Source of the DNA: Sphingobacterium micropteri
GTDB taxonomy: Bacteria; Bacteroidota; Bacteroidia; Sphingobacteriales; Sphingobacteriaceae
Assembly: GCF_014692515.1 (NCBI RefSeq)
Contig: NZ_JACOIK010000002.1
Coordinates: forward strand, 1-64,000
DNA: 64,000 bases
Direction: 5' to 3'
Shown: positions 51,158 through 60,774 of the stretch, one piece after another
Layout of the letters: the number at the start of each line of letters is the position of its first letter
Numbering within the stretch: position 1 is the first letter of the stretch
Made by a program: the position numbers and the translations under genes
The notes under the pieces: generated by a model
Told to the model about the DNA's origin: nothing
The model's database searches: none
Seen by the model: the letters and a program-made list of their open reading frames with translations, nothing else

Positions 51158-52696
51158 ATGAGTACAGCCAATAGGGTTTTAAAAAACACGGGATTTCTTT
51201 ACGCCAAGATGGGTATTACCGTATTTGTATCCTTATATACAACCCGACTTATATTAAATGCGTTGGGTGCCTCTGACTTTGGTATATTTAGTATTGTAGG
51301 TGGTGCAATTGCTATGCTCGGTTTTTTGAATGCCTCTATGGCTTCTGCGACGCAACGCTTTATGTCTTATGCAGAGGGAGAGGGGAATAAGGAGAAGCAA
51401 AAGAAAGTGTTCAACATCAGTTTTGTTCTTCATATTTTGATTGCTTGTCTACTTGGTATAATATTGTTAGTTGCTGGCTATTTCTTTTTTAATGGTGTGC
51501 TTAATATTGAGGAAAATCGTATTTACGCAGCCAAAATTGTTTATGCTAGCCTAGTTGTGAGTACCATGTTTACCGTGATGAGTGTTCCTTACGATGCTAT
51601 ATTGAATGCGCATGAAAATATGCTTTATTATAGTTTAGTTGGAGTGATAGAATCTTTTCTGAAACTTGCTGTGGCTCTTATAGTAGTTAGTTATGTTGGT
51701 GACAAGCTTATTCTATATGGTATTTTGATGGCTGTTATTCCCTTAATTGTATTGACCATCATGCGAATATACTGTCATAATAAATACGACGAATGCACGA
51801 TCGGTCTAAAAAAGCACTGGGATAAAGACTTAATGAAGAAAATGAGTGGTTTTGCGGGATGGAGTTTTTTGACCAGTTCGACAGGAATAGTTAGCCAATA
51901 TGGAATGGGAATTGTTTTGAATGTTTTCTTTGGAACCGTTTTAAATGCCGCTCAAGGAATTGCCAATCAGATTTCAGGCCAATTAATGACTTTTGCTCAT
52001 GTTGTCTTAAGAGCTTTGAATCCCGTGATAGTAAAAAGCGAAGGTAGCGGTGATAGGCAGAAAGCTTTTTTTGCAACTTTTAGTGGATGTAAACTTTCTT
52101 TCTTGTTGTTTTCCTTTTTTGCTCTCCCTTTTATTTTGGAAGCCCCATTTCTGTTAAAGGTTTGGTTAATCAATGTACCGGAATGGGCTGTGGTATTTTG
52201 CCGTCTTCAATTACTACGGATATTGATGGAACAGCTAACAATTTCAATTGGCAGCATGATATTAGCTCAGGGGGATATTAGTAACTATACAAAGTTTAAG
52301 TCAGTATTTAACGTAATGCCCATTATTTTGACTTGGTTGTTTTTCTATTTTGGAATGCCTCCTTATATGCTGTATGTTGGTTGGATAATTTGTTGGAGTA
52401 TATTAGGAGGAGGAGTTGCTTTGTTTTTTGCACAAAGGAATTGTGGTCTTCCGCTTTCGGATTATTTCAAATTTGTTTTTTTTCCCTGTGTTACGATTGC
52501 GTTGTTAAATTTTGTTAGTCTTTCATTTGTTGTTTACGTTTTTAGTGAAGGTTGGTTGAGATTGATTTTTGTTTTAATCATTTCCTTGATTCTTAACATC
52601 CTATTAGTATTTAGGGTTGGGATGAATATTCATGAAAGATCTTTGGTTCGGAAAATGATTAAACAAAAGAGTAATTTTTTTAGAAGCTATTTATGA
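51158..52696 (+). CDS. Wzx-type polysaccharide flippase
   Basis: A 512-residue multi-pass membrane protein with about 12-14 helices, of the MOP/PST flippase family. It starts with VLKNTGFLYAKMGITVFVSLYTTRLILNALG, a typical Wzx N-terminus with the LG-ASDFGIFSIVGG segment. It moves the lipid-linked repeat unit to the outer leaflet. From here codon use becomes visibly AT-rich, marking the start of the strain-specific cassette. The stop overlaps the next gene by 4 bp. Confidence 0.9.
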   Translation: MSTANRVLKNTGFLYAKMGITVFVSLYTTRLILNALGASDFGIFSIVGGAIAMLGFLNASMASATQRFMSYAEGEGNKEKQKKVFNISFVLHILIACLLGIILLVAGYFFFNGVLNIEENRIYAAKIVYASLVVSTMFTVMSVPYDAILNAHENMLYYSLVGVIESFLKLAVALIVVSYVGDKLILYGILMAVIPLIVLTIMRIYCHNKYDECTIGLKKHWDKDLMKKMSGFAGWSFLTSSTGIVSQYGMGIVLNVFFGTVLNAAQGIANQISGQLMTFAHVVLRALNPVIVKSEGSGDRQKAFFATFSGCKLSFLLFSFFALPFILEAPFLLKVWLINVPEWAVVFCRLQLLRILMEQLTISIGSMILAQGDISNYTKFKSVFNVMPIILTWLFFYFGMPPYMLYVGWIICWSILGGGVALFFAQRNCGLPLSDYFKFVFFPCVTIALLNFVSLSFVVYVFSEGWLRLIFVLIISLILNILLVFRVGMNIHERSLVRKMIKQKSNFFRSYL

Positions 52697-53685
52697 ATAA
52701 AATAAACTCCGTCGTGCTGAAAGCGATGAGAAAGGTCTACGGAAGTGTTTTTGAAGTGAGCACATTGAAAAAGCCTGCTTGCGAAAAGAATCCAAAAGAG
52801 GTTTCTCAGATTTTATATGAGAGCTTGGTAGATGATAAACCATGTATGATTGCAAGGTTTGGAGCCTTTGAATTAAGTACAGTTGTTAATTATTTAAATA
52901 TAAAAGAAAAGCCGAATAGCTGGGAATATATTAGAGGAGAGAAAGGGCAATGGTGGTGGGACGACAATCTTCTACGTTACATGCATAAGAATGCTGGCTT
53001 TTTTCCAATCGATAAAGATAGTATTTCGCGATTTTGTGATTTGATGATTAATGATTCGAAGGATATTGATGTTTTGGGAAGCTGGCTTGTTAATGAAAAT
53101 TACCTAGATAATTTTCTTCCAGTGAATTGTCAAAAGGTTTGGAGGATTTTTATAGATCCTTTTTGGACTGATTTTCCGTGGACAAGAGCTTTAGCAGGAA
53201 AAAGGGTTCTAGTTGTCCATCCATTTGCTGAAATTATTGAACAGCAATATAGGTTTAAGCGAAAGGAATTGTTTAGAAATGAACATATATTGCCAGACTT
53301 CGAATTAAAATTAATTAAGGCCGTGCAGAGTATTGGAGGTAATACGAGTGGCTTCAAAAATTGGTTTGAGGCACTAGATTTTATGAAAATGCAAATAGAA
53401 AATGTTGAATTTGACATCTGTTTGTTGGGGTGTGGTGCATATGGTTTTCCTCTAGCTGCTCATGTTAAGCGAATGGGTAAAAAAGCGGTCCATTGGGGAG
53501 GCTCGTTACAACTCTACTTTGGTATAATAGGAAAAAGGTGGGAAAATGCGAATTATGGAACCAAAGAAGCAAAAAGTTATTGTCCAGAAATAAACTATCC
53601 AAATCTTATTAACGAGCACTGGGTAAGACCGGAGTCTGCTAAAGTTCCTAAAGCAGATGACATCGAAGGGGGCTGTTATTGGTGA
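52693..53685 (+). CDS. Putative GT-D-like glycosyltransferase, unassigned
   Basis: A 330-residue cytosolic protein without signal or membrane segments. It has an early block CMIARFGAFELSTVVNYL (residues about 53-70) and a late block LLGCGAYGFPLAAHVKRMGK, then AVHWGGSLQLYFGIIGKRW. The arrangement, an N-terminal RFGxxE segment and a C-terminal GxxG Rossmann-like turn followed by a GG-x-Q-x-FG motif, recalls GT-D (DUF1792-like) glycosyltransferases. I cannot name the sugar or confirm the family. It is translationally coupled to wzx (4-bp overlap) and precedes a pyruvyltransferase gene. Confidence 0.55.
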   Translation: MNKINSVVLKAMRKVYGSVFEVSTLKKPACEKNPKEVSQILYESLVDDKPCMIARFGAFELSTVVNYLNIKEKPNSWEYIRGEKGQWWWDDNLLRYMHKNAGFFPIDKDSISRFCDLMINDSKDIDVLGSWLVNENYLDNFLPVNCQKVWRIFIDPFWTDFPWTRALAGKRVLVVHPFAEIIEQQYRFKRKELFRNEHILPDFELKLIKAVQSIGGNTSGFKNWFEALDFMKMQIENVEFDICLLGCGAYGFPLAAHVKRMGKKAVHWGGSLQLYFGIIGKRWENANYGTKEAKSYCPEINYPNLINEHWVRPESAKVPKADDIEGGCYW

Positions 53686-53705
53686 TTTTATAATTTTTAT
53701 GCTTT

Positions 53706-54833
53706 ATGATTATACAGGTTGATGGTATTAATACCAAAAATAAAGGAGCAGAACTAATGCTGATCGCTGTTTTAGAAGAGTTAGAGAGTAGATTTCCGAA
53801 TGCAACGGTGTATTTGAATGCAAATGGCGATCTCAATTTACAGTTACTGCCCGATTTTAAATTAGATTTAAGAAAGCGTTTCTTTTTGGGAAAGGCTAAA
53901 ACTTTGGTGAAGGCACTTAGAAAGCTGCACCTACCTTATAAATACTTTACACATTTTTATGCAAAAAGAGGTATTGATTTAATGGTTGATGCTAGTGGAT
54001 TTCAATATTCAGACCAGTGGAAACATTCTGTGGATCAGTTGGAGAGTAGAAATTTTTATTATAGAAAGTTAAAAAGCTATGGAACGAAGCTAGTGATGTT
54101 GCCTCAAGCTTTTGGTCCTTTTCAAACCAACAATGGTAAAAGATCAGTAGATATAATAAGTGATTCATTTGACTTAATTTTCGCAAGAGAACAACAATCT
54201 TATGATTATTTGGTTAAGGCAGGAGCAAAAGAAGATATAGTTAAAAGATCATGTGATTTTACTTTTAAAGTTACTGGTAGGTTTGATGATCAAGTTGCCA
54301 GGTATACTGATCATGTCTGTATTATACCTAATAAGAAAATGATTACCCATACCAATGCAGGTTCAAGCTACTTGGAGTTAATGAATAGAATTATTGATTC
54401 TGTAGAAGAGTTGGGAAAGAAAGCCTTTTTATTAAATCACGAAGGATGTGAAGATGAAAAATTATGTCATGAAATTAATTTGTTGCGAAAGGAGAAGTTA
54501 CCAATTCTGACTGGGCTTTCAGCCAAAGAAGTAAAGGGAGTTATAGGTAACTCTTATTTAGTAATTTCTTCACGTTTTCATGGAGTGGCGAGTGCTTTAA
54601 GTCAAGCCATTCCTTGCTTAGCAACAAGTTGGAATCATAAATATGAAATGCTTTTTAAAGATTTCGGGCAAACTAATACCATAATTCGCGTTGAAGATAA
54701 TTGGTCTATAAATGCTCAGAAAATTTCAAAGCTAATAGGAAATAGAGAAAACGTGATTAATATCTTGAAGTCTCGTAAACATGAATTAGTTAACGAAATA
54801 GATAGCATGTGGGACACTACATTTGAAAATTAA
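53706..54833 (+). CDS. Polysaccharide pyruvyltransferase family protein, copy 1
   Basis: A 375-residue protein of the CsaB/WcaK pyruvyltransferase superfamily (GT-B-like fold). Features include the N-terminal DGINTKNKGAELMLIAVLEEL, VDASGFQYSDQW, MLPQAFGPFQ, and the conserved C-terminal block SSRFHGVASALSQAIPCLATSWNHKYEMLF. It would add a ketal-linked pyruvate to a sugar using phosphoenolpyruvate, giving the polysaccharide negative charge. Some family members have other activities. A second, divergent member lies at 59656. Confidence 0.88.
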   Translation: MIIQVDGINTKNKGAELMLIAVLEELESRFPNATVYLNANGDLNLQLLPDFKLDLRKRFFLGKAKTLVKALRKLHLPYKYFTHFYAKRGIDLMVDASGFQYSDQWKHSVDQLESRNFYYRKLKSYGTKLVMLPQAFGPFQTNNGKRSVDIISDSFDLIFAREQQSYDYLVKAGAKEDIVKRSCDFTFKVTGRFDDQVARYTDHVCIIPNKKMITHTNAGSSYLELMNRIIDSVEELGKKAFLLNHEGCEDEKLCHEINLLRKEKLPILTGLSAKEVKGVIGNSYLVISSRFHGVASALSQAIPCLATSWNHKYEMLFKDFGQTNTIIRVEDNWSINAQKISKLIGNRENVINILKSRKHELVNEIDSMWDTTFEN

Positions 54834-54843
54834 GATTTATTGA

Positions 54844-56088
54844 ATGACCAAGAAGCAAATAATTTATACATTGCCCATACTGGTCTTAATGATTGGAATA
54901 GTCTCTCCTAATCAGTGGAGTACCTTTCCCATTGGAAATACAGTAATGGTATGGTTATTAAGCTTTCTGCTAGTTTTTTCAGTTCTTTGGTATAAGGACA
55001 AATTTTTTAGGCCGAATAACAGGGAAGATTATAGGGTGATCTCGTTATATTTTATATGGATGATTATAGGGAGTATACGAGGGATGTTTGTCGCTGAAAA
55101 CTATTGGGAATGGAAACAACTGATTGGTGGCATCTTAGCTTTAAGTTTGCCTGTTTTTGTTTACGTCTTTTCAATTCCATGGATTTTAAAAAATACAATC
55201 CGCATTTGGCTGTGGTTTGGTCTTCCTTTGTTTTTTGTCTTTTTCATTTTTGTTTTAAAGCGAGGAGCATATCATTTTTATTTAGGACCTGTTTTGCTTT
55301 TTTCCTGCTTTTTGCCAGTATTAAAAAGAGGATGGCAAGCCGTATTTTTTATGCTGATATTGTTAATGATGTTTGTAGATTTTGGGGCGAGAAGCCAAGT
55401 TATTAAAGCGGCTGTGGCCTTATTTATCAGTTTCGGTTATTACCTGATTTATTTTAGATCCAGAAAAATATTGAAAATCATTCATTGGTTCTTCTATATT
55501 TTACCTGCAGTACTTCTGGCTTTAGGAATAAGCGGAACATTTAATATTTTTCAAGATTTAAGTAAAAATGAAGGTATATATAAAGAGAAAAAAGTCGTAG
55601 GCGGAGAAATGATAGAAGAAGATATATCTGCTGATACACGAACCTTTATATACAAGGAGGTTATAGAATCTGCTATACGAAATGACTATTGGATTTTGGG
55701 AAGAACACCAGCGAGAGGTAACGATTCTGACTATTTTGGAGATTTCATGGCAGAGGAACTTAACACGGGGAAGTATGAGCGACATAAAAACGAACTATGT
55801 TTTCCTAATGTGTTTACATGGCTAGGCATTGTTGGGATGATATTATACTGTCTGATCTACCTCAAAGCTTCTTATTTGGCAGTTTATAAATCAAGGAATA
55901 TTTTTATGAAGCTACTAGGGGTTTTTATTGCTTTTCGTTTTACGTACGGATGGGTAGAAGATTTTAATAGCTTTAGTATTATGAATATAGCACTTTGGAT
56001 GATAATTGCAATGGGCTTTTCTGATTCATTTCGAAAAATGACGAATAGAGAGTTTAAGTATTGGATTTATAAAACGGTAAGATTTTAG
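54844..56088 (+). CDS. Wzy-type O-antigen/polysaccharide polymerase
   Basis: A 414-residue membrane protein with about ten helices and one large hydrophilic loop between about residues 235 and 315 (GGEMIEEDISADTRTFIYKE, ILGRTPARGNDSDYF), as in Wzy/O-antigen ligase family proteins where the loop holds key Arg residues. It would polymerise repeat units in the periplasm. Sequence conservation is low in this class, so the assignment rests on topology, length and position beside wzx and glycosyltransferases. Confidence 0.75.
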   Translation: MTKKQIIYTLPILVLMIGIVSPNQWSTFPIGNTVMVWLLSFLLVFSVLWYKDKFFRPNNREDYRVISLYFIWMIIGSIRGMFVAENYWEWKQLIGGILALSLPVFVYVFSIPWILKNTIRIWLWFGLPLFFVFFIFVLKRGAYHFYLGPVLLFSCFLPVLKRGWQAVFFMLILLMMFVDFGARSQVIKAAVALFISFGYYLIYFRSRKILKIIHWFFYILPAVLLALGISGTFNIFQDLSKNEGIYKEKKVVGGEMIEEDISADTRTFIYKEVIESAIRNDYWILGRTPARGNDSDYFGDFMAEELNTGKYERHKNELCFPNVFTWLGIVGMILYCLIYLKASYLAVYKSRNIFMKLLGVFIAFRFTYGWVEDFNSFSIMNIALWMIIAMGFSDSFRKMTNREFKYWIYKTVRF

Positions 56089-56092
56089 ACTC

Positions 56093-57280
56093 ATGAAGAT
56101 AGGGATTTTATCACCGGTTAATATTAAAGATTTTGATGTGTACTTTGATGAGGGAAAGCAAATCCTTTATGATAATTGCATTCCAAGCATGGCCTCTGCG
56201 GTTCATACTTTAATTCACGGATTTTTAGCTGAGAATCATGATGTAAAGATTTTTACATTGAGTAAGCACGAGGATTTTGTTTTAAAAAGTGGACATTTGG
56301 AAATCGTTGGAGTTTCTCGTGAAAATCGCTACCCGATTAAATATCTGTGGGGAATTTTCAATAATTCAAAAAGACTCTCGGGGAAATTGGATGAGTATAT
56401 ACAAGAGCTTGATGTATTACATGCTCATTGGACTTATACTTATGCACATGCTGCTTCCGTTGTAACAAAAGAAATTCCTGTCTTTTGCACTGTCCGTGAC
56501 TGGGCACCATATATTTGGAAAATAGAATCCATTAAAAATAAAATAAGTTGGAGTTTTCGTCTATTAATGAACAATTTAGTCTTCAGAAATAGGAAGATAC
56601 ATTTCATAGCCAATTCTCCTTATACCCAATCTCTTATTAAGAAAAAATATAAGATAGATGTTCCTTTCATTCCGAATCCTATTAAAGGCTCGTTTATTAA
56701 ATATAATGAAAGAGTGTTACCAAGTAGTTTAGAGTTGATATGTATTTCTTCTAGTAACGATAGGCGTAAAAATGTAGTTGTATTATTAAATGCTTTTCGT
56801 ATTCTTTTATCTAGATATCCTCAGGCACATTTATCTATAATAGGTGCTCCTTTTGTTACATCGAATGAAATTATTGGCCGGTGGAAAAAAGAAAAACTTC
56901 TTGATCAGGTTTCACTGTTAGGTAGTGTTGCGCATCACGATTTGCACAACTATTTAGATCGATCAAGAATCTTTGTAGCACCATCATTGGAAGAAACTTT
57001 TGGAAATACTTTAATAGAAGCTATGGCTAGAAAAGTGCCTGTTGTCGGCGGAAAAGATTCTGGCGCAGTACCGTATGTATTACAGGAAGGAGAGGCTGGT
57101 TTTTTATGTGACGTAACAGATGCTCTCGACTTGGCTAATACCATAGAGAAGGTCTATATAAATCCTGAATTAGCAAAATTAAAGACGGAAAAAGCATTTG
57201 ATATTCTAACGATGGAATATCTTGATCGAGTAGTTTTAAATAAACATCTGGAATTGTATAAAAAGATTTTAAAATCATGA
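56093..57280 (+). CDS. GT4-family glycosyltransferase
   Basis: A 395-residue GT-B enzyme. The C-terminal domain has the GT4 nucleotide-sugar motifs: SNDRRKNVVVLLNAF, LLGSVAHHDLHNYL, and the EX7E element FVAPSLEETFGNTLIEAMARKVPVVGG. The N-terminal half carries the acceptor site with HAHWTYTYAHAAS. It is a retaining transferase; sugar and linkage are unknown. The stop overlaps the next gene by 4 bp. Confidence 0.92.
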   Translation: MKIGILSPVNIKDFDVYFDEGKQILYDNCIPSMASAVHTLIHGFLAENHDVKIFTLSKHEDFVLKSGHLEIVGVSRENRYPIKYLWGIFNNSKRLSGKLDEYIQELDVLHAHWTYTYAHAASVVTKEIPVFCTVRDWAPYIWKIESIKNKISWSFRLLMNNLVFRNRKIHFIANSPYTQSLIKKKYKIDVPFIPNPIKGSFIKYNERVLPSSLELICISSSNDRRKNVVVLLNAFRILLSRYPQAHLSIIGAPFVTSNEIIGRWKKEKLLDQVSLLGSVAHHDLHNYLDRSRIFVAPSLEETFGNTLIEAMARKVPVVGGKDSGAVPYVLQEGEAGFLCDVTDALDLANTIEKVYINPELAKLKTEKAFDILTMEYLDRVVLNKHLELYKKILKS

Positions 57281-57882
57281 TCGTTTTTTTTTATAAATCT
57301 ATCAGAAAAGTTCTCAATAAACTATTAGAATTTTTAGAAAAGTTGATCACAGTAGTTGTTCTATCAGGTAACGGAGTCCATTTTGGAGCATTTCGAACGC
57401 ATGGAATCCCGTATATAGTGGTGGCAGGCGGTGCAGAGTTTTACCTTGGCAACAAATTTACGATGAATAATGGAATAAGAGGCAATCCAATCGGTTGTTA
57501 CGATAAATGTACATTTTTTGTGGATCGAGGTGCCAAGCTTGTAATTGGTGATAATGTAGGAATTTCACAAGCAGCAATAGTTTGCCATAAAAGTATCGTA
57601 GTTCAAGATAATGTAAAGATAGGTGGAGGTGTAAAAATTTATGATACTGATTTTCATTCTTTGGACCCGAGTATAAGAGCGAGTAAGGATGATACTAGAA
57701 GAAAGAAGACGGCGCCAATATTGATTAAGAATAATGCATTTATAGGTGCATTTTCTATCGTTTTAAAAGGGGTAACTATCGGAGAAAACTCAATAGTTGG
57801 GGCTGGTTCGGTGGTAACCAAATCTATTCCTGATAACGAAATCTGGGCTGGCAATCCTGCTAAATTTATAAGGAAAATATAA
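57277..57882 (+). CDS. Hexapeptide-repeat acyltransferase (maltose/galactoside acetyltransferase-like)
   Basis: A 201-residue left-handed beta-helix protein with hexapeptide runs (VVAGGAEFYLGNKFTMNNG, LVIGDNVGISQAAIV, VQDNVKIGGGVKIYDTDFH, ILIKNNAFIGAFSIVLKGVT, IGENSIVGAGSVVTKSIP) and the catalytic His of the DTDFHSLD segment. It should acetylate a sugar or lipid-linked intermediate with acetyl-CoA in the cytosol. The N-terminal 30 residues are hydrophobic and may touch the membrane. Confidence 0.92.
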   Translation: MIVFFYKSIRKVLNKLLEFLEKLITVVVLSGNGVHFGAFRTHGIPYIVVAGGAEFYLGNKFTMNNGIRGNPIGCYDKCTFFVDRGAKLVIGDNVGISQAAIVCHKSIVVQDNVKIGGGVKIYDTDFHSLDPSIRASKDDTRRKKTAPILIKNNAFIGAFSIVLKGVTIGENSIVGAGSVVTKSIPDNEIWAGNPAKFIRKI

Positions 57883-57883
57883 T

Positions 57884-58711
57884 ATGAAATATATCGCAGT
57901 TTTACTCACTGTACACAACCGTAAGGACAAAACGATACAATGCCTGAAGTATTTATTTGAACAGGAGATATCGAAGGGTTATCAGATAGATCTTTTTTTG
58001 ACCGATGACGGTTGTACGGATGGTACGCCGGAAGCGGTTCACGAAAACTTCCCAGGAGTATATATTGTAGAGGGCGATGGTACATTGTATTGGAATAGAG
58101 GTATGTATATGTCTTGGAATGAGGCTACGAAAACTAAGGAGTATGATTATTTCCTTTGGTTAAATGATGATACTATTTTGGAAAGCGGATCGTTGCAAAT
58201 TTTGTTAAGCACTTCGACGGGATTGAATGATAATGCAATCGTTGTGGGGACGACTAGAGCGTCAGATACAGATACCGCTACATATGGAGGACGTACTTCA
58301 ATTGGGAGACTCATCATACCGAGAGAGCTTTCTGTTTCCTGCGAATACTTTAATGGAAATATTGTGTTAATACCCAAGGAGGTATATAAAATAGTGGGAA
58401 TGAATGACCCTGTGTTTCATCACTCGTTGGGAGATTTTGATTATGGGTTAAGAGCTAAAAATCTTGGAGTTAAAATTTACGTTGCTCCGGGTATTCTTGG
58501 CGTATGCGATGCTCATGACACTTTGCCTACGTGGTGCAACCCTAAAAAAACGTTGCAGCAAAGGTGGAAGGCTTTCCGTTCGCCATTGGGGCAAAACCCT
58601 GAAGAATTTTTCGTTTTTGAAAGACGGCATAATGGTTTGGCGATGGCGATATTTCATTATGCAACTAATCATCTAAGAATGTTATGTCCCTGGATTTGGA
58701 ATCTAAAATAA
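57884..58711 (+). CDS. GT2-family glycosyltransferase
   Basis: A 275-residue GT-A enzyme. It starts IAVLLTVHNRKDKTIQCLKYLF, has FLTDDGCTDGT with the first Asp pair, WNRGMYMSWNEA, the metal-binding DYFLWLNDDT, YFNGNIVLIPKEV, and HSLGDFDYGLRAKN. This pattern is close to rhamnosyltransferases of family 2, which would fit the dTDP-rhamnose made here, but the donor is inferred. Confidence 0.9.
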   Translation: MKYIAVLLTVHNRKDKTIQCLKYLFEQEISKGYQIDLFLTDDGCTDGTPEAVHENFPGVYIVEGDGTLYWNRGMYMSWNEATKTKEYDYFLWLNDDTILESGSLQILLSTSTGLNDNAIVVGTTRASDTDTATYGGRTSIGRLIIPRELSVSCEYFNGNIVLIPKEVYKIVGMNDPVFHHSLGDFDYGLRAKNLGVKIYVAPGILGVCDAHDTLPTWCNPKKTLQQRWKAFRSPLGQNPEEFFVFERRHNGLAMAIFHYATNHLRMLCPWIWNLK

Positions 58712-58718
58712 AGAAGTT

Positions 58719-59666
58719 ATGTTAGCACCCATCTGTTTATTTACTTACAATAGGCCAGAGGAGACTGGCCAAACTATCGAAGCCTTGAAAAGAAACTTTC
58801 TTGCCAAAGAAAGTGATTTGTACATATTTTCTGATGGTGCTAAAAATGTGTCAGCGGAAGAAAAAGTTAAAGCGGTACGTAACTATATAAAAGCCATTAA
58901 AGGATTTAAATCGGTAACGATTTATGAATCACCGACGAACAAAGGATTAGCTCGATCTATTACAGAAGGAGCTACAGAAATTTTAAAGCAATTTGGTAAG
59001 GTGATCGTATTAGAAGATGATTTAATTTCCTCTCCTAATATGTTGAATTTTATGAATCAGGCGTTGGACTATTATCAAAATATGCCTAAAATCTTTTCTA
59101 TCTCCGCGTTTGGTCACCATCTTAACTTACCAGAGGGATACGGTTATGATGTTTATTTAAGAGGCAGACCATATTCATGGGGATGGGGGACTTGGAGCGA
59201 CAGATGGGATTCCGTAGACTGGACGATAGTGGATTGGGAAAGCTTTAAGACAGATAGGAATCAAATCAAAGCATTTAATAGACTCGGAAGTGACCTGTTC
59301 AAAACTCTCGAGGATTGTATGGAGGGTAAAAATAATTCTTGGGCAGTGAGGTTTGCATATAGTCAATTCAAGCAGAATAAGATTACAGTTAGCCCTCGTT
59401 ACTCAAAAATTGTGAATTGTGGCTTTGGAAAAGACGCAACGCACTGTGCTGCCACATATAACCGACATAAAGTGCTTTTTGATAATACGGGTAAGAAGAC
59501 ATTTAAGTTTACCGATGAGCTGGAACTAACTCCGGATATAAGTAAACAACTAGCCGCCTATAATTCTATTTCAAGCAGGCTGAAATCTAAAGTGCTTAAT
59601 TTTTTAATAGAGAAAGGTATCATTAGGAATATCAATAATATAAAAGTGATTACAAATGAAAAATAA
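58719..59666 (+). CDS. GT-A glycosyltransferase, HlpA/GNT-I-like
   Basis: A 315-residue GT-A protein with APICLFTYNRPEETGQTIEAL, IFSDGAKN, the metal-binding VIVLEDDLISSPNMLNF, and YSWGWGTWSDRWDSVDW. The FTYNRP start, LEDDL and SWGWGTW blocks mark a GT2-related family often annotated as sugar transferase or hemolytic HlpA. Substrate is unknown. Its end overlaps the next gene by 11 bp. Confidence 0.87.
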   Translation: MLAPICLFTYNRPEETGQTIEALKRNFLAKESDLYIFSDGAKNVSAEEKVKAVRNYIKAIKGFKSVTIYESPTNKGLARSITEGATEILKQFGKVIVLEDDLISSPNMLNFMNQALDYYQNMPKIFSISAFGHHLNLPEGYGYDVYLRGRPYSWGWGTWSDRWDSVDWTIVDWESFKTDRNQIKAFNRLGSDLFKTLEDCMEGKNNSWAVRFAYSQFKQNKITVSPRYSKIVNCGFGKDATHCAATYNRHKVLFDNTGKKTFKFTDELELTPDISKQLAAYNSISSRLKSKVLNFLIEKGIIRNINNIKVITNEK

Positions 59667-60750
59667 TATGGAAAAAAAGCCTTTGATTGCTATTTGGTCT
59701 CCATTGAGATATGTAAATTATGGAGATGATCTTCAGGCAATTGCATATGGTATATATTTGAAAGAACTAGGTTATAGCGTTAAACTTTTTCAGTTGGATA
59801 AAGAACTTTCGGATATGTATGACTTACCATCGGTTGATACCGTGGATGAGCTATGCAAGGATGTTAAGTTATGTGTTATAGCGGGCGGCGCATTATTGAC
59901 CCCATTTAATTTTCTTAAACGGTGGTTGAACAAAGCAGCTTTTGATTATGAACGAGACTTTAAGCACCTATTGCAGGCGAGTGAAAAATATCCCGTGAAG
60001 TTCTGTGCTATATCTATGGGAGGGGATGGTAAAACGAGAAGTCCCTTCTTATATTATTCCAAATCACGTAATGATTTTTTTAGATCCGACGCTTTCCTTG
60101 ATGGCACAGTCCGATTGGAAGGTGATATTGCGCAGATGGAAAAGTTCGGAAAGAGTTTTGTGTATTACCCAGATATGTTGTTTAGGGTAAAGGATTATTT
60201 TGAGTTTGAACCACTCCCCCAGACTCAAAAACTTCGGGTGGGTTTTAACCTGAAGAAAGGCAAATATCTCGACGAAAAGCTATTGGAAAGTATTTATGAA
60301 TACGCTGGAAGTAATGATGATATAGAATTTTACTTTACGACAACGCACATGGAAAAAGCAGGATTGAACTATCAGTATGTTCCAGAGAAGGAAACTAACA
60401 ATATTAAAATTGCTCGATATACTTCTCCAAAGCAATTGTTGGGAGTACTAGGGTCAATGGATATTTTTATTTCTTCTATGCTCCATGTTGGTCTGACAGG
60501 ATTGACATTAGGGACACCGGTTTTGAGTTATCGGGGTCCGGGAAAAACGAAATCATTTTTGAAATCGATCGGAGGTGATTGGGCGATTTTGGATGACAAT
60601 ATCTCTTTCAAAGAATTAAAAAGTAAGTTTTTTTCCCGTTCTCGAGAAGAATTATACAGTCTTTACAATGTTGAGGCTATTGATGCAATGATCGAGGCTA
60701 GTAATAACCAGTTCGAATTTTGTAGAAAAATTGCACAGAAATATGCTTAA
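59656..60750 (+). CDS. Polysaccharide pyruvyltransferase family protein, copy 2
   Basis: A 364-residue member of the same superfamily as the gene at 53706 but not a close copy. It shows WSPLRYVNYGDDLQAIAYG near the start, VIAGGALLTPFNFL, CAISMGGDG, a Rossmann-like second half and the block SSMLHVGLTGLTLGTPVLSYRGPGK, in which HVG replaces the usual RFHG. Pyruvyl transfer to a sugar is the best guess. Start could also be the ATG at 59668, four codons later. Confidence 0.82.
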   Translation: MKNNMEKKPLIAIWSPLRYVNYGDDLQAIAYGIYLKELGYSVKLFQLDKELSDMYDLPSVDTVDELCKDVKLCVIAGGALLTPFNFLKRWLNKAAFDYERDFKHLLQASEKYPVKFCAISMGGDGKTRSPFLYYSKSRNDFFRSDAFLDGTVRLEGDIAQMEKFGKSFVYYPDMLFRVKDYFEFEPLPQTQKLRVGFNLKKGKYLDEKLLESIYEYAGSNDDIEFYFTTTHMEKAGLNYQYVPEKETNNIKIARYTSPKQLLGVLGSMDIFISSMLHVGLTGLTLGTPVLSYRGPGKTKSFLKSIGGDWAILDDNISFKELKSKFFSRSREELYSLYNVEAIDAMIEASNNQFEFCRKIAQKYA

Positions 60751-60774
60751 GTAATATCTAAATCAACGCATGGT

